In this document: positions 15,705 through 24,507 of the stretch, in pieces
Position numbering within the stretch: the stretch's first letter is position 1
Layout of the letters: every line of letters starts with the position of its first letter
Source of the DNA: an uncultured bacterium
Lineage (GTDB): Bacteria > Verrucomicrobiota > Lentisphaeria > Victivallales > UBA1829
Reading direction: 5' to 3'
DNA length: 64,000 nucleotides
Assembly: GCA_902774245.1 (NCBI GenBank)
Contig: CACYHQ010000004.1
Span: 1-64,000 of the forward strand
The notes under the pieces: generated by a model
The model's database searches: none
The model's input: only the letters and a program-made list of their open reading frames with translations
What the model was told of the DNA's origin: nothing
Position numbers and translations under genes: made by a program

Positions 15705-17261
15705 ATGAACAACAGAAAACATATTCTCGCCGCTCTCCTGACGGCAGGCATCGCAAGTGCGCCTTTCCTGCACGGCCAGACACAGGAAGAACAGGAAGTC
15801 CGCACCATCCGTCTCCTTCAGGACGACGGTCAGGTCAACATCGTCAGCAAGGTTTACGAACTCAAATACCTCAAGGCGACCGACATCCGCCCGTTCATCG
15901 AGGCAGCGGTCAAACGTTACAGCGTCGCGTCCAAAGTCGACCGGGTGAACTACTCGAAGGCAAAGAGACAGATGATCGTGGTTTCGACCGGCGAGGACTT
16001 CATCCCGTACGTGGACGAGCTGGTCGCCGGGCTTGACCAGCCGGGCAAGGAAGAGAACGGCTCCATCATCAAAGGCACCGGCGTCACGAAAATCACTTAC
16101 AATCCCAGCTACCGTGCCGCGGAAGATATCGTGCGCCTCATCAATGATGGCACGATGAAAACGCCCGAAGGCCGTGCCTACCTGAACAAGGACACCAACA
16201 CGATCTACTGGAAGGACGACGAGCAGGCCGCTCTGGCGATCCTCGCGTGGGTCAAATACCTCGACCGTCCCGTGCCGCAGGTCAATCTGCGCCTCAACTA
16301 CTATGAGATCCGCGAAAGCGACCTGCGCGACATCGGGCTGGATTACCTCGCCTGGAAAAACGGTCCCGGCCTGGACCTCTTCTCCGCCGGATACAGCGCC
16401 GGAAAAGTGTTCTCCAGCGAATCCATCCTGAAGCTGATCAGCGGCGCGGCGAAATTCGCCGACATCACCAAGCATTTCACCACCTCGTGGGGCTACGGAG
16501 CGTTCTTCACGGCTCCGCAGTTTGACATGAGCTTCGTCCGCGTGCTGCAGCAGTCCGGCAACGCGAAACTCGCGGCGCACGCCGACCTCACGTTCGTGAA
16601 TACGCCGATTTATGACGCGGCCGCGCTGAACACGCATCTGCCGAAGATCTACACCGCCACGCTCACGCCCGGCTATGAGAACATCAATAAGGATTCCGAC
16701 GACCGCACGCACATCGTGAAGGGCGCGGACAGCCGCCTGACGCTCTCGGTCATCAACCCGGTGATCTGCTTCGGCGCGTCGCAGGACGACGTCGCCGCGA
16801 ACGGACAGATCCCGTCCTCGGAGGAATTCTACGCGGCGGACAACGGCGGCGTGGTCTTCGCCTACGACCTGCTTTCCGAGACCGTGACCGAACGCAGCAA
16901 CCGCGGCGACGAACTCGGCAATACGAGCAACGTTTCCGGTGAACTCACGCTCGGATTCAAGACCGAAAAACTGCTGGCGACCTACGTCCGCGAACAGGAC
17001 GTGGAACAGACCGTCGGCATCCCGTTCCTCGTGCGGATCCCCGTGCTGAAATACCTCTTCGGCACCACGACCACCATCAAGGAAAAGACTTACGTCATCG
17101 TGACCGGCGAAGCGAACCTGGTGCATCCGAACGGCGAAACGCCCGTTCCGGTCAGCCGCGAAGTCGCATCCGCTCCCGTCGACCCCGGCGAAGCGAACCT
17201 GATTCATCCGAAAGTTGAAACGCCAGCCCCGGTCAGCCGCGAAGTGGCATCTACCCTCTGA
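15705..17261 (+). CDS. Secretin-like outer-membrane protein (GspD/PilQ type)
   Basis: The 518-residue protein has a signal peptide (residues 1 to about 25), then an N-domain-like region with VYELKYLKATDIRPFIEAAV near residue 50, and a C-terminal region with GELTLGFKT and VGIPFLVRIPVLKYLFG near 435-450. These correspond to the N1-type domains and the last strands of the secretin barrel. It is shorter than normal GspD (about 600-700). After the barrel there is an 81-base tandem duplication encoding two copies of GEANL-HP--ETP-PVSREVAS. Its neighbour downstream is a paralogue. No other type II secretion genes are next to it, so the role in this operon is unclear. Confidence 0.7.
   Translation: MNNRKHILAALLTAGIASAPFLHGQTQEEQEVRTIRLLQDDGQVNIVSKVYELKYLKATDIRPFIEAAVKRYSVASKVDRVNYSKAKRQMIVVSTGEDFIPYVDELVAGLDQPGKEENGSIIKGTGVTKITYNPSYRAAEDIVRLINDGTMKTPEGRAYLNKDTNTIYWKDDEQAALAILAWVKYLDRPVPQVNLRLNYYEIRESDLRDIGLDYLAWKNGPGLDLFSAGYSAGKVFSSESILKLISGAAKFADITKHFTTSWGYGAFFTAPQFDMSFVRVLQQSGNAKLAAHADLTFVNTPIYDAAALNTHLPKIYTATLTPGYENINKDSDDRTHIVKGADSRLTLSVINPVICFGASQDDVAANGQIPSSEEFYAADNGGVVFAYDLLSETVTERSNRGDELGNTSNVSGELTLGFKTEKLLATYVREQDVEQTVGIPFLVRIPVLKYLFGTTTTIKEKTYVIVTGEANLVHPNGETPVPVSREVASAPVDPGEANLIHPKVETPAPVSREVASTL
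17106..17258 (+). repeat. 81-base tandem duplication in the secretin gene
   Basis: Bases 17106-17186 and 17187-17258 are similar copies (GGCGAAGCGAACCTG start, CCGGTCAGCCGCGAAGT core), the second ending at the stop codon. The duplication lengthens the C-terminal tail. Confidence 0.75.
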
Positions 17262-17282
17262 TCTATGAAAGGAACATGAGCC

Positions 17283-18992
17283 ATGAACAACATCAAGACC
17301 CTTATTGCAATCCTCGCGGCGGCTTCCGTCCCCGCGTTCGCCGAAGAAATCGACCTCATCCCGCATCAGATCCCCGGCAACTATAAGTCGGATGCAAACT
17401 ATTTCCCGAGCGCAGGATACGGCAGCAGCACGGTCCAGACCCAGCTGCGCGTGGATGTGAAGGAATCGGAAGGGGCGGTCCGTTTCGTCCGGACCAACAC
17501 CGACCCATTCGTCATCACGAAACTCTACACGCTGAAACACGCCGAGCCCTACGCGCTCCGCGGCTATCTGCTGAGCGTGGTGCAGGGTGTGAAGATCCTC
17601 GGCAACCCGGTCTCGGTGGATGCTGTGAAGTTCAACGACGGGCGCAGCGTCCTGCTGGTCTCCGCCGAGGACTACCGTTTCGAAAACGCCGGCAACGGCG
17701 AGAGCATCGACGAGATCATCGAACGCCTGGACCAGCCCGGGATCGGGTATTCCATGGGACGTCCGAAATACATCTATTTCCCGAAAGTGAACGCCGCGGC
17801 CAACCTGAAGGAAATGCTGGTGAACGTCGGCGCACACACCCGCGATGAATTCATTGAGTTCACCGGCGGTACGGACGCGCTCACCGTGGACGGCGGACTG
17901 AACGCGCTGTTCATCGCGGCTCCGAACTGGAGTCTTGCCAGCATCAAGGAACAGCTGGAGCAGTACGACCGGCCGATGCCGGAAATCCGTCTCGAATATC
18001 AGCTCGTCGAAATCAGCACGGAAAACGACGACAAGCTCGGCGTGGATTTCCAGAGCTGGAAGAACAACGACGGCGTGGACTTCTTCTCCGCCGGCGGACG
18101 CTACCGCAACAACTGGGCGAGCACGTTCGCGGGCGGGATCGACGGTTCCCACTCCAGCCGCACCGACTTCTTCAACTTCAACCCGAAATGGAACTCGGAA
18201 TACTTCGATTTCCTGACCTCCACCGGACGGGCGAAAGTCGTGACGCAGGGTGTGATCGTGGCGAAGAACCGCCGCCAGTCGAAAATTTCGGTCGGGACCG
18301 GCCTCTTCTACGAGAAGCAGACGCCCATCCCGGACACCACGCTCAACGACAAGATCCCCGGCGATCACGAGAAACTGCCCGACGAGGCGAACCTCGCCAT
18401 CCACCACGGCAACACCCAGACCACGGAAGCCGCGAACGGATTCCGGTTCGAGCTTGACGTGACGCCCGTCGTCACCGGAAAAGCCTCCATCCTGCCGATC
18501 AAAGTCTCCGGTACCAGCCTGCTCGGCTGGAACAGCGACGGCTCCCCGCGCCTGAACAAATCCGAGTTCGAGACCGAGGTCCATATCGGAAACGAAGGCA
18601 AGGATTTCGTGATCGGCGGCATCAAGCGGACCAACGTGATCCGCAGCGTCTCCGGCATCCCGTTCCTGAAGGACATCCCGATCCTCGGCTGGGCGCTCTC
18701 CTCCGAATCGGAAACGACCCGCACGTCCGAACTCGTGCTGATCGCCCGGGCGGAACTCTCCGGCCCGTTCGACGTCGCGCCGGAGATCATCCGCAACGAC
18801 ATCTCCACGGTCGTCGACAAAGTCTCGAACGCGGCGGAACACCCGATCACCAACCTCGGATTCCAGCAGCTGCTTCTTGACAGCGACGACAAGTTCGAAA
18901 ACGGCAAGACCGGCGAACCGGAAGTCGTCGAGCCCGAAGAGAATCCCGAACCTGATACGACCGGCATCCCCGGACCGATCCCGAATATCTGA
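17283..18992 (+). CDS. Second secretin-like protein
   Basis: The 569-residue protein begins with a short signal peptide (cleavage after PAFA, residue 20). It shares the layout of the upstream protein: KLYTLKHAEPYALRGYLLSVV near residue 80, LEYQLVEIS near 238, FELDVTPVV near 390 and the barrel block SGIPFLKDIPILGWALSS near 457. VVTQGVIVAKNRRQSKISVG resembles secretin strands. The last 60 residues are Pro/Glu-rich. The gap to the upstream gene is 21 bases, so the two are cotranscribed and may form a mixed or paired channel. The next gene, an ABC transporter binding protein, starts 42 bases later with no clear terminator between. Confidence 0.7.
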   Translation: MNNIKTLIAILAAASVPAFAEEIDLIPHQIPGNYKSDANYFPSAGYGSSTVQTQLRVDVKESEGAVRFVRTNTDPFVITKLYTLKHAEPYALRGYLLSVVQGVKILGNPVSVDAVKFNDGRSVLLVSAEDYRFENAGNGESIDEIIERLDQPGIGYSMGRPKYIYFPKVNAAANLKEMLVNVGAHTRDEFIEFTGGTDALTVDGGLNALFIAAPNWSLASIKEQLEQYDRPMPEIRLEYQLVEISTENDDKLGVDFQSWKNNDGVDFFSAGGRYRNNWASTFAGGIDGSHSSRTDFFNFNPKWNSEYFDFLTSTGRAKVVTQGVIVAKNRRQSKISVGTGLFYEKQTPIPDTTLNDKIPGDHEKLPDEANLAIHHGNTQTTEAANGFRFELDVTPVVTGKASILPIKVSGTSLLGWNSDGSPRLNKSEFETEVHIGNEGKDFVIGGIKRTNVIRSVSGIPFLKDIPILGWALSSESETTRTSELVLIARAELSGPFDVAPEIIRNDISTVVDKVSNAAEHPITNLGFQQLLLDSDDKFENGKTGEPEVVEPEENPEPDTTGIPGPIPNI

Positions 18993-19034
18993 TCGAACGC
19001 CGATTGATCAAAAACAAAGAAAGGAATCTGAACC

Positions 19035-20087
19035 ATGACCATCAGACATACGCTCATACCCCTGCTTGCCGCAGGGGTCCTTTCGACCTTCTTCCTCGCC
19101 GGATGCGGCAAGGAAAGTTCCGCGGGCAAGGACAAGGTCCGCGTCGGCTACCTCGCCGAACCCGCGCACGGCCTGCACTTCATCGCGAAGGACCTGGGCT
19201 ATTTCGACGAGGAGAACCTTGACGTTGATCTTTTCCAGTTCAACACGACCGCCGAAGGCTGCTCCGCGGTCCAGGCGCAGAAGCTTGACGTCGGAACCTT
19301 CGGCACCGCCGCTCCGCTGCTTTTCATCGCCCGGGGCGTCGACTTCACGATCTTCGGCGGCATGATGATCGGCGGACAGGCGATCATCGTGAAGCCGGAG
19401 AACCTCAACAAGTTCAAAGACCTGAGCAACTTCAAAGGCAAGAAGATCGGTCTCGGCAAGCTCTCCACAGGCGACGTCATCTTCCGCGGCGCGCTGAAGA
19501 AAGCCGGGATCGACCCGAACAAGGACCTGGAGATCATCGAATTCGGCGGGCAGAGCGCCGTCGTGGAGGCCGTCAACAAGGGCGCTGTGGACGCCGGTAT
19601 CGTCTTCAGTCCTCACTTCTCCCTCGCGAAAAAGAACTTCGGCCTCGAAGTCTCGAACTACATCGCCGACTTCCAGCCGGACTACACCTGCTGCCGCCTG
19701 ATCGCCAACACGCCGGACCTTCAGAAGAAACGCGACATCTACCGCCGCTACCTCATCGCAGAAATCCGCGCGTACAAGTTCTACCGCGAGAACGAGGCGG
19801 AGACCATTCAGATCTTCGCGAAGGCGTTCAAGCTGGATCCGGAACTCCTGAAGGCCGACACCTACACGAACAAGACGTTCACTTCCAACCCCGATCCTCT
19901 GAAAAAGGGAACGATCGACTTCTGGGAGACCATGAAGGAGATCGACTACCTCCCGGAGAACGACGTCCATATCGACGACCACATCGACCCCACGATCTAC
20001 CGGGAAGCGCTCGACGAAGTCCTGAAACGCTATCCGGACGACCCCATCTACAAGGAAATGGACGCCTTCTTCAAGGCGAACAACTGA
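19035..20087 (+). CDS. ABC transporter substrate-binding lipoprotein (NMT1/SsuA type), copy 1
   Basis: The 350-residue protein is a periplasmic binding protein of the nitrate/sulfonate/taurine class (NMT1/SsuA/TauA). It has a lipoprotein signal with lipobox LAGC. Family blocks are VRVGYLAEPAHGLHFIAKDLGYF near residue 35, FKGKKIGLG near 132 and GDVIFRGALKKAGIDP near 147. The segment DYTCCRLIANT near 217 holds a vicinal Cys pair followed by Arg, which recurs in the second binding protein of this operon. The substrate cannot be read from sequence. It is followed by its permease and ATPase. Confidence 0.88.
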   Translation: MTIRHTLIPLLAAGVLSTFFLAGCGKESSAGKDKVRVGYLAEPAHGLHFIAKDLGYFDEENLDVDLFQFNTTAEGCSAVQAQKLDVGTFGTAAPLLFIARGVDFTIFGGMMIGGQAIIVKPENLNKFKDLSNFKGKKIGLGKLSTGDVIFRGALKKAGIDPNKDLEIIEFGGQSAVVEAVNKGAVDAGIVFSPHFSLAKKNFGLEVSNYIADFQPDYTCCRLIANTPDLQKKRDIYRRYLIAEIRAYKFYRENEAETIQIFAKAFKLDPELLKADTYTNKTFTSNPDPLKKGTIDFWETMKEIDYLPENDVHIDDHIDPTIYREALDEVLKRYPDDPIYKEMDAFFKANN

Positions 20088-20142
20088 GGAACGCATTTTC
20101 AGCCTCGAAACCTTACCCAAAACCTCCCCGTCAGATAGAATC

Positions 20143-21033
20143 GTGAAGATACTGCTCATCCTTGAATTCATCGGACTGACCGCCGCGGCGTTGTGGAAAC
20201 ACGACTGGTTCGCCGCCGCCGCGGGCGTCCTGATCCCGGCCGCCGCCCTGGTCCGCACGCTGTTCGTGTGGGACAAAGCCCGCCGCACGGCGATCGTGGA
20301 CGTCGCCGCGGTCCTGGAAGGCTTTCTGCTGGCGTGGCAGCTGGTCACGTCCAACCGGCCTCTGCTCGATCCGGTCTATTTTCCGGCTCTCGACACCGTC
20401 CTGCGGCAGTTCTTCGCCGAACTGAAGGACATGGCGCACGGCATGCTTTCTTCGCTCTTCCTGCTGGGGACCGCGTACCTGCTCTCGCTGGGCACCGCAA
20501 TCCCGGGCGGCCTGCTGGTCGGCAGTTCCGCGCGCCTCCGCAACGCCGTGGAGCCGTTCAGCAAAGTCCTGAGCGTGATCCCGCCGATCGTGTACATCCC
20601 GTACGCCATCCGGCTGCTGCCGAGTTTCAGCGCCGCCTCGATCTTCGTGATCTGGTCCGGCGCATTCTGGCCGATCTTCGCGAATACCGTCGCCGGCGTC
20701 GTGAACATCCCCGAAACCATGCTGGATTCCGCCCGGATGCTCCACCTGAAACGCCGCACGTTCATCTTCCGCGTGCTTCTGCCCGGCGCGATGCCGTCGA
20801 TCCTGACCGGGGCGTCCCTGAGCCTGGTCTTCAGTTTCCTGCTGCTGACCGCCGCCGAGCTGATCGGCGCGACGGAAGGGCTCGGCTGGTATGTGAAGGA
20901 CCGCGCCGACTTCGGCGACTACGCCAGAGTCATCGTCGGCATCATCTTCATCGGGCTTGTGATCACGGCGATCTCCGCCGCGTTCAAGCGGATCGAAAAG
21001 CGCATCCTGCGCTACAAGGAGGCCGGACAATGA
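20143..21033 (+). CDS. ABC transporter permease (SsuC/TauC type), copy 1
   Basis: The 296-residue membrane protein has several apolar segments and the binding-protein-dependent transport inner-membrane domain. The EAA loop region runs through MLDSARMLHLKRRTFIFRVLLPGAMPSILTG near residue 190, and the last helix ends before an Arg/Lys-rich tail. It starts with GTG at 20143, with no strong ribosome binding site. Its stop overlaps the ATG of the ATPase gene (ATGA). It forms the channel for binding protein copy 1. Confidence 0.88.
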   Translation: MKILLILEFIGLTAAALWKHDWFAAAAGVLIPAAALVRTLFVWDKARRTAIVDVAAVLEGFLLAWQLVTSNRPLLDPVYFPALDTVLRQFFAELKDMAHGMLSSLFLLGTAYLLSLGTAIPGGLLVGSSARLRNAVEPFSKVLSVIPPIVYIPYAIRLLPSFSAASIFVIWSGAFWPIFANTVAGVVNIPETMLDSARMLHLKRRTFIFRVLLPGAMPSILTGASLSLVFSFLLLTAAELIGATEGLGWYVKDRADFGDYARVIVGIIFIGLVITAISAAFKRIEKRILRYKEAGQ

Positions 21034-21833
21034 TCGAATGCAAGAATCTTACCGTTGCGTTTCAGAACAAGACCATCCTTGACCGGATCGACCTCGGCGT
21101 CGCCGACGGCGCGTTCCTCTGCCTGCTCGGCCAGTCCGGCTGCGGCAAGTCCACGCTGCTGCGGACTTTCGCAGGGCTACTGAAACCGACCTCCGGCGAG
21201 GTTTTCGTGGACGGCCGGGCGGTCGACGGACCGGAAGCGGCATGCTCCGTGGTGTTTCAGGACTACTCGCTTTTCCCGTGGATGTCCACGGGGAAGAACC
21301 TGATGCTCGCGCTCGCGACGTCGTTCCCTCAGAAGAGCAAGGCGGAAATCCGCAATCTGGCGGAATCCTACCTGGAAATGGTCGGACTCGGCGGCGTGTT
21401 CAACCAGTACCCGGCCGCCCTTTCCGGCGGCATGCGCCAGCGCGCGGCCATCGCTCGCGCCATCGCCACGCCGAGCAAAGTCCTGCTCATGGACGAACCG
21501 TTCGGCGCGCTCGACCCCGTGAACCGGGCGATGCTTCAGGACCTGGTCCGCGAGCTTCACCGCGATTCGCACGGCGCCCGGACCGTGGTGTTCGTGACGC
21601 ACGACGTGGACGAGGCGCTTTATCTCGGCACGGAGATCGCCGTGCTCGGCAGTTCGCCCGGACGCGTCATCGCGCTGGAGAAGAACCCCGTTTCCCGCCA
21701 GATCCCCAGGGAAAAACTCTTCGAAAACGAATCCGTCATTTCGCTTCAGCGGAGGATCATGGAGATCTACCGCTCCGACATGAACGAAAAACTGAACTTG
21801 AGACAAACGTTCCACTCCGGGAACGGCATTTGA
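21030..21833 (+). CDS. ABC transporter ATP-binding protein (SsuB/TauB type), copy 1
   Basis: The 267-residue ATPase has Walker A GQSGCGKST (residues 34-42), Q-loop VFQDYSLFPW, signature LSGGMRQR, Walker B VLLMDEPFGALD and switch VTHDVDEAL, as in SsuB/TauB. It overlaps the permease gene by 4 bases. Its expected partners are the permease and binding protein just upstream. Confidence 0.93.
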   Translation: MIECKNLTVAFQNKTILDRIDLGVADGAFLCLLGQSGCGKSTLLRTFAGLLKPTSGEVFVDGRAVDGPEAACSVVFQDYSLFPWMSTGKNLMLALATSFPQKSKAEIRNLAESYLEMVGLGGVFNQYPAALSGGMRQRAAIARAIATPSKVLLMDEPFGALDPVNRAMLQDLVRELHRDSHGARTVVFVTHDVDEALYLGTEIAVLGSSPGRVIALEKNPVSRQIPREKLFENESVISLQRRIMEIYRSDMNEKLNLRQTFHSGNGI

Positions 21834-21849
21834 CGAAAGGAGAACCATC

Positions 21850-22893
21850 ATGAACAAGTTTTTTTATTGCACCACAGGCGCGGCCCTGGGTATTCTTTCC
21901 GTATTTCTGCTGAACGGCTGCGGCAAGGAGAGCGGCGACGGCTACGCGCTGCGCGTCGGCTACCAGCAGGGCGGCAGTTCGACGCTTCCGATGATCGCGC
22001 TGGAAGAAAAGTTTTACGACAAAACCGGCGTCAAGACCGACTTCGTCCTGTTCACGAACTCCAGCGACGGTCTGAACGCGCTGAACGCGGGCAAGCTCGA
22101 CGTCGGCGTCTCCTTCGGCACAGGCGGCCCGCTCACATTCATCTCAAAGGGCTCCAAGTTCGTCGTGATCGGCGGCAATCTCTCCGGCGGACATCCGATC
22201 CTCGTGAAACCGGAGATCGCGGACCAGATCAAATCCATCGAGGACTTCAAGGGGAAAACAGTCGCCACGCCGCGCGTGTTCACCTCCGACGTCGTGTTCC
22301 GCGGCGCGCTCTCCAAGGCCGGGATCGATCCGAAGAAAGACCTTGAGATCATTGAGTTCAAACGCCCGACCGACGTGCTGGAAGCCGTCAAAAGCGGCAA
22401 GGCCGATATCGGCGTCGGAGCGACGAACATCATCGGGCAGACCCGTCAGGCCGGACTCGCGATCCCGCTGTGGAGCAACGACCTGTGGCCGAACCATCCG
22501 TGCTGCCGCATCGTCGCGACCGAGGACGCGGTGAAGAACCACCGTCCCGAGCTGATCAAGTTCCTGAAGGCGGAGCTCCTCGCGGAAAAGAAGTTCGCCG
22601 AGGACCCGGAATCCGGCGTCCGCGCGGACATCAATCAGCAGAAATTCAGCGAGAAACTCGCCCGCGACCTGGTGCTGGAGCCGCATATCCAGCTCTCCGT
22701 CGATCCGAACCGCAAGGGCGTGGAGGAAATGTGGAAGCACATGACCGACATCAACTACGCCGAGGGCGAGCTTGATTTCAGCAAGGTCATCGACACCTCG
22801 CTTTACCTCGAGGCGCTGCACGAACTGAGCAAAGAATCCCCCGATCCCTTCTGGGATAAACTCGAAGAACGTTTCAAGGAACAGAACCAGTGA
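21850..22893 (+). CDS. ABC transporter substrate-binding lipoprotein (NMT1/SsuA type), copy 2
   Basis: The 347-residue protein is a paralogue of the binding protein at 19035-20087. It has lipobox LNGC, LRVGYQQGGSSTLPMIALEEKFY near residue 34, FKGKTVATP near 130 and DVVFRGALSKAGIDPKKDLEIIEF near 145, almost identical in part to copy 1. HPCCRIVATED near 217 repeats the vicinal-Cys-Arg motif. Divergence elsewhere is large, so the two probably bind related but different ligands. Ribosome binding site AAAGGAG. It heads the second transporter set. Confidence 0.88.
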   Translation: MNKFFYCTTGAALGILSVFLLNGCGKESGDGYALRVGYQQGGSSTLPMIALEEKFYDKTGVKTDFVLFTNSSDGLNALNAGKLDVGVSFGTGGPLTFISKGSKFVVIGGNLSGGHPILVKPEIADQIKSIEDFKGKTVATPRVFTSDVVFRGALSKAGIDPKKDLEIIEFKRPTDVLEAVKSGKADIGVGATNIIGQTRQAGLAIPLWSNDLWPNHPCCRIVATEDAVKNHRPELIKFLKAELLAEKKFAEDPESGVRADINQQKFSEKLARDLVLEPHIQLSVDPNRKGVEEMWKHMTDINYAEGELDFSKVIDTSLYLEALHELSKESPDPFWDKLEERFKEQNQ

Positions 22894-23711
22894 ACAACAC
22901 GCCGCTGATCCAGTTGCATGACCTGGGGTTCTCCTACGCCGGAGAACGGACCCTTCACGGCATCAGCCTGACGGTCGAGGAAAGCGAATTCGTCGCAATC
23001 ATCGGGCCGTCCGGCTGCGGGAAAAGCACGCTTCTGCGTCTCGTGAGCGGTCTGCTTATGCCGAGCACGGGCGAGGTGCTGGTCGGCGGCAAACCTGTGA
23101 CCGGCCCCGGCCTCGACCGCGCCATGGTGTTTCAGGACTACAGCCTGTTCCCGTGGAGCAACGTCACCGACAACATCGTGCTGGCGCTGGAGCAGACCCA
23201 ACCCACGCTCTCCAAGGCGGAACGCCGCCAGATCGCGGAAGAATACCTGACCATGGTCGGCCTCGCCGGAAGCGAGAAGAAGCTCCCCGGCGAACTCTCC
23301 GGCGGCATGCGGCAGCGCGCGGCCATAGCGCGCGCCCTCGCCATGAACTCGCCGGTCCTGCTGATGGACGAGCCTTTCGGCGCACTGGACGCGATCACCC
23401 GGGCGCGCCAGCAGGACATGCTGCTGGACATCTGGCAGAGCGGAGGCTCCCTCAAGAAGACGGTGCTCTTCGTGACGCACGACGTCGACGAGGCGCTGAT
23501 CCTCGCCGGACGCGTGATCGTCCTCGGCGTCCGCCCCGGGCACATCGCGGCGGACATCGCCGTGGACCTGCCGAGGCCGCGTTCGAGGGAGAAATCCGTG
23601 AACAGCGACCAGTTCCGCGCCCTGCGGGACCGTCTGCTGCATGAACTCGATCTCGCGGTGACCCGTCAACTGGAAGCCGCCTCGGAAGTCCGGGAAGGAA
23701 GCGGAATATGA
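22890..23711 (+). CDS. ABC transporter ATP-binding protein (SsuB/TauB type), copy 2
   Basis: The 273-residue ATPase has Walker A GPSGCGKST (residues 39-47), VFQDYSLFPW, LSGGMRQR, Walker B VLLMDEPFGALD and VTHDVDEAL. It starts with GTG inside the end of the binding-protein gene (GTGA overlap), and its own stop overlaps the next permease gene (ATGA). In this set the ATPase precedes the permease, whereas in set 1 it follows it. Confidence 0.93.
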   Translation: MNNTPLIQLHDLGFSYAGERTLHGISLTVEESEFVAIIGPSGCGKSTLLRLVSGLLMPSTGEVLVGGKPVTGPGLDRAMVFQDYSLFPWSNVTDNIVLALEQTQPTLSKAERRQIAEEYLTMVGLAGSEKKLPGELSGGMRQRAAIARALAMNSPVLLMDEPFGALDAITRARQQDMLLDIWQSGGSLKKTVLFVTHDVDEALILAGRVIVLGVRPGHIAADIAVDLPRPRSREKSVNSDQFRALRDRLLHELDLAVTRQLEAASEVREGSGI

Positions 23712-24499
23712 CGCAGGAGACCATCAAAACGAAACAGGACAAACGGGACCGCAGAATCGCGGTCATCGGCACGACGGCGGTGTTCGTCGGGCTCGTCGCG
23801 CTGTACTCGCTGCTGACCGACGTGACGAAAGCGCTCGATCCGGTGCTGTTCCCCGGCTGGGGCGTGATCCTGCCCGAGCTCGCGAAATCGTCCGGCGAAC
23901 TCTTCAAAGGGCTTTACTACTCCATGCGGCTTCTGCTGCCGTCGCTCGCAGCCGCGATCCTCGCCGGGATCAGCATCGGGCTTCTCGTCGGGATGCACCC
24001 GAAAGTCAAGCTCGTCCTGATGCCGCTCTTCCGCGCGCTGAACCCGTTCCCGCCGACCATGCTGATCCCGTACGCGATCGCGGTCCTACCGTCCTTCTGG
24101 CTGTCCTCCGCGTCGATCATCTTCATCGGCGTATTCTGGCCGGTCCTGATGAGCACGCTCCACGGGATCGCCATGCTGGAGCCGCGCTGGATCGACAATG
24201 CACGCTGCCTGCAGCTGACCGGACGCAAGCTGATCTTCAAGGTGATCCTGCCGGGCGCCATGCCGCAGATCTTCTCCGGGATCGGCTCCGGCCTGATCTT
24301 CAGCTTCATCCTGCTGACGGTCGCGGAGATGTTCGGCGCGAAGGCCGGACTCGGCTTTTTCGTGCAGTATTACGCCGACTTCGCGGAATACGGCAGGGTA
24401 CTGGGCGGCATTCTCTTCATGTCCACGGTGGTCGTGATGATCATGACCGTTTTCGACCGGATCCAACGGCGCGTCCTGTACTGGACGCAGAAACGATGA
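23708..24499 (+). CDS. ABC transporter permease (SsuC/TauC type), copy 2
   Basis: The 263-residue membrane protein has the same layout as copy 1: a short charged N-terminus, a first membrane helix near residue 20, the block NPFPPTMLIPYAIAVLPSFW near 117, the EAA loop through RKLIFKVILPGAMPQIFSG near 175 and a basic C-terminus. Its ATG overlaps the stop of the ATPase gene. It completes the second transporter. The next gene follows after 8 bases. Confidence 0.88.
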   Translation: MTQETIKTKQDKRDRRIAVIGTTAVFVGLVALYSLLTDVTKALDPVLFPGWGVILPELAKSSGELFKGLYYSMRLLLPSLAAAILAGISIGLLVGMHPKVKLVLMPLFRALNPFPPTMLIPYAIAVLPSFWLSSASIIFIGVFWPVLMSTLHGIAMLEPRWIDNARCLQLTGRKLIFKVILPGAMPQIFSGIGSGLIFSFILLTVAEMFGAKAGLGFFVQYYADFAEYGRVLGGILFMSTVVVMIMTVFDRIQRRVLYWTQKR

Positions 24500-24507
24500 G
24501 GTAAGTT

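Noticed and set aside
15699..18842. 1047-residue minus-strand ORF across both secretin genes
   Set aside because: It spans two genes and the gap between them, has antisense composition, and the plus-strand genes have signal peptides and secretin motifs.
20193..21833. 546-residue plus-strand ORF overlapping permease copy 1 and the ATPase
   Set aside because: The first half is an out-of-frame shadow of the permease; only the part from 21030 is the ATPase.
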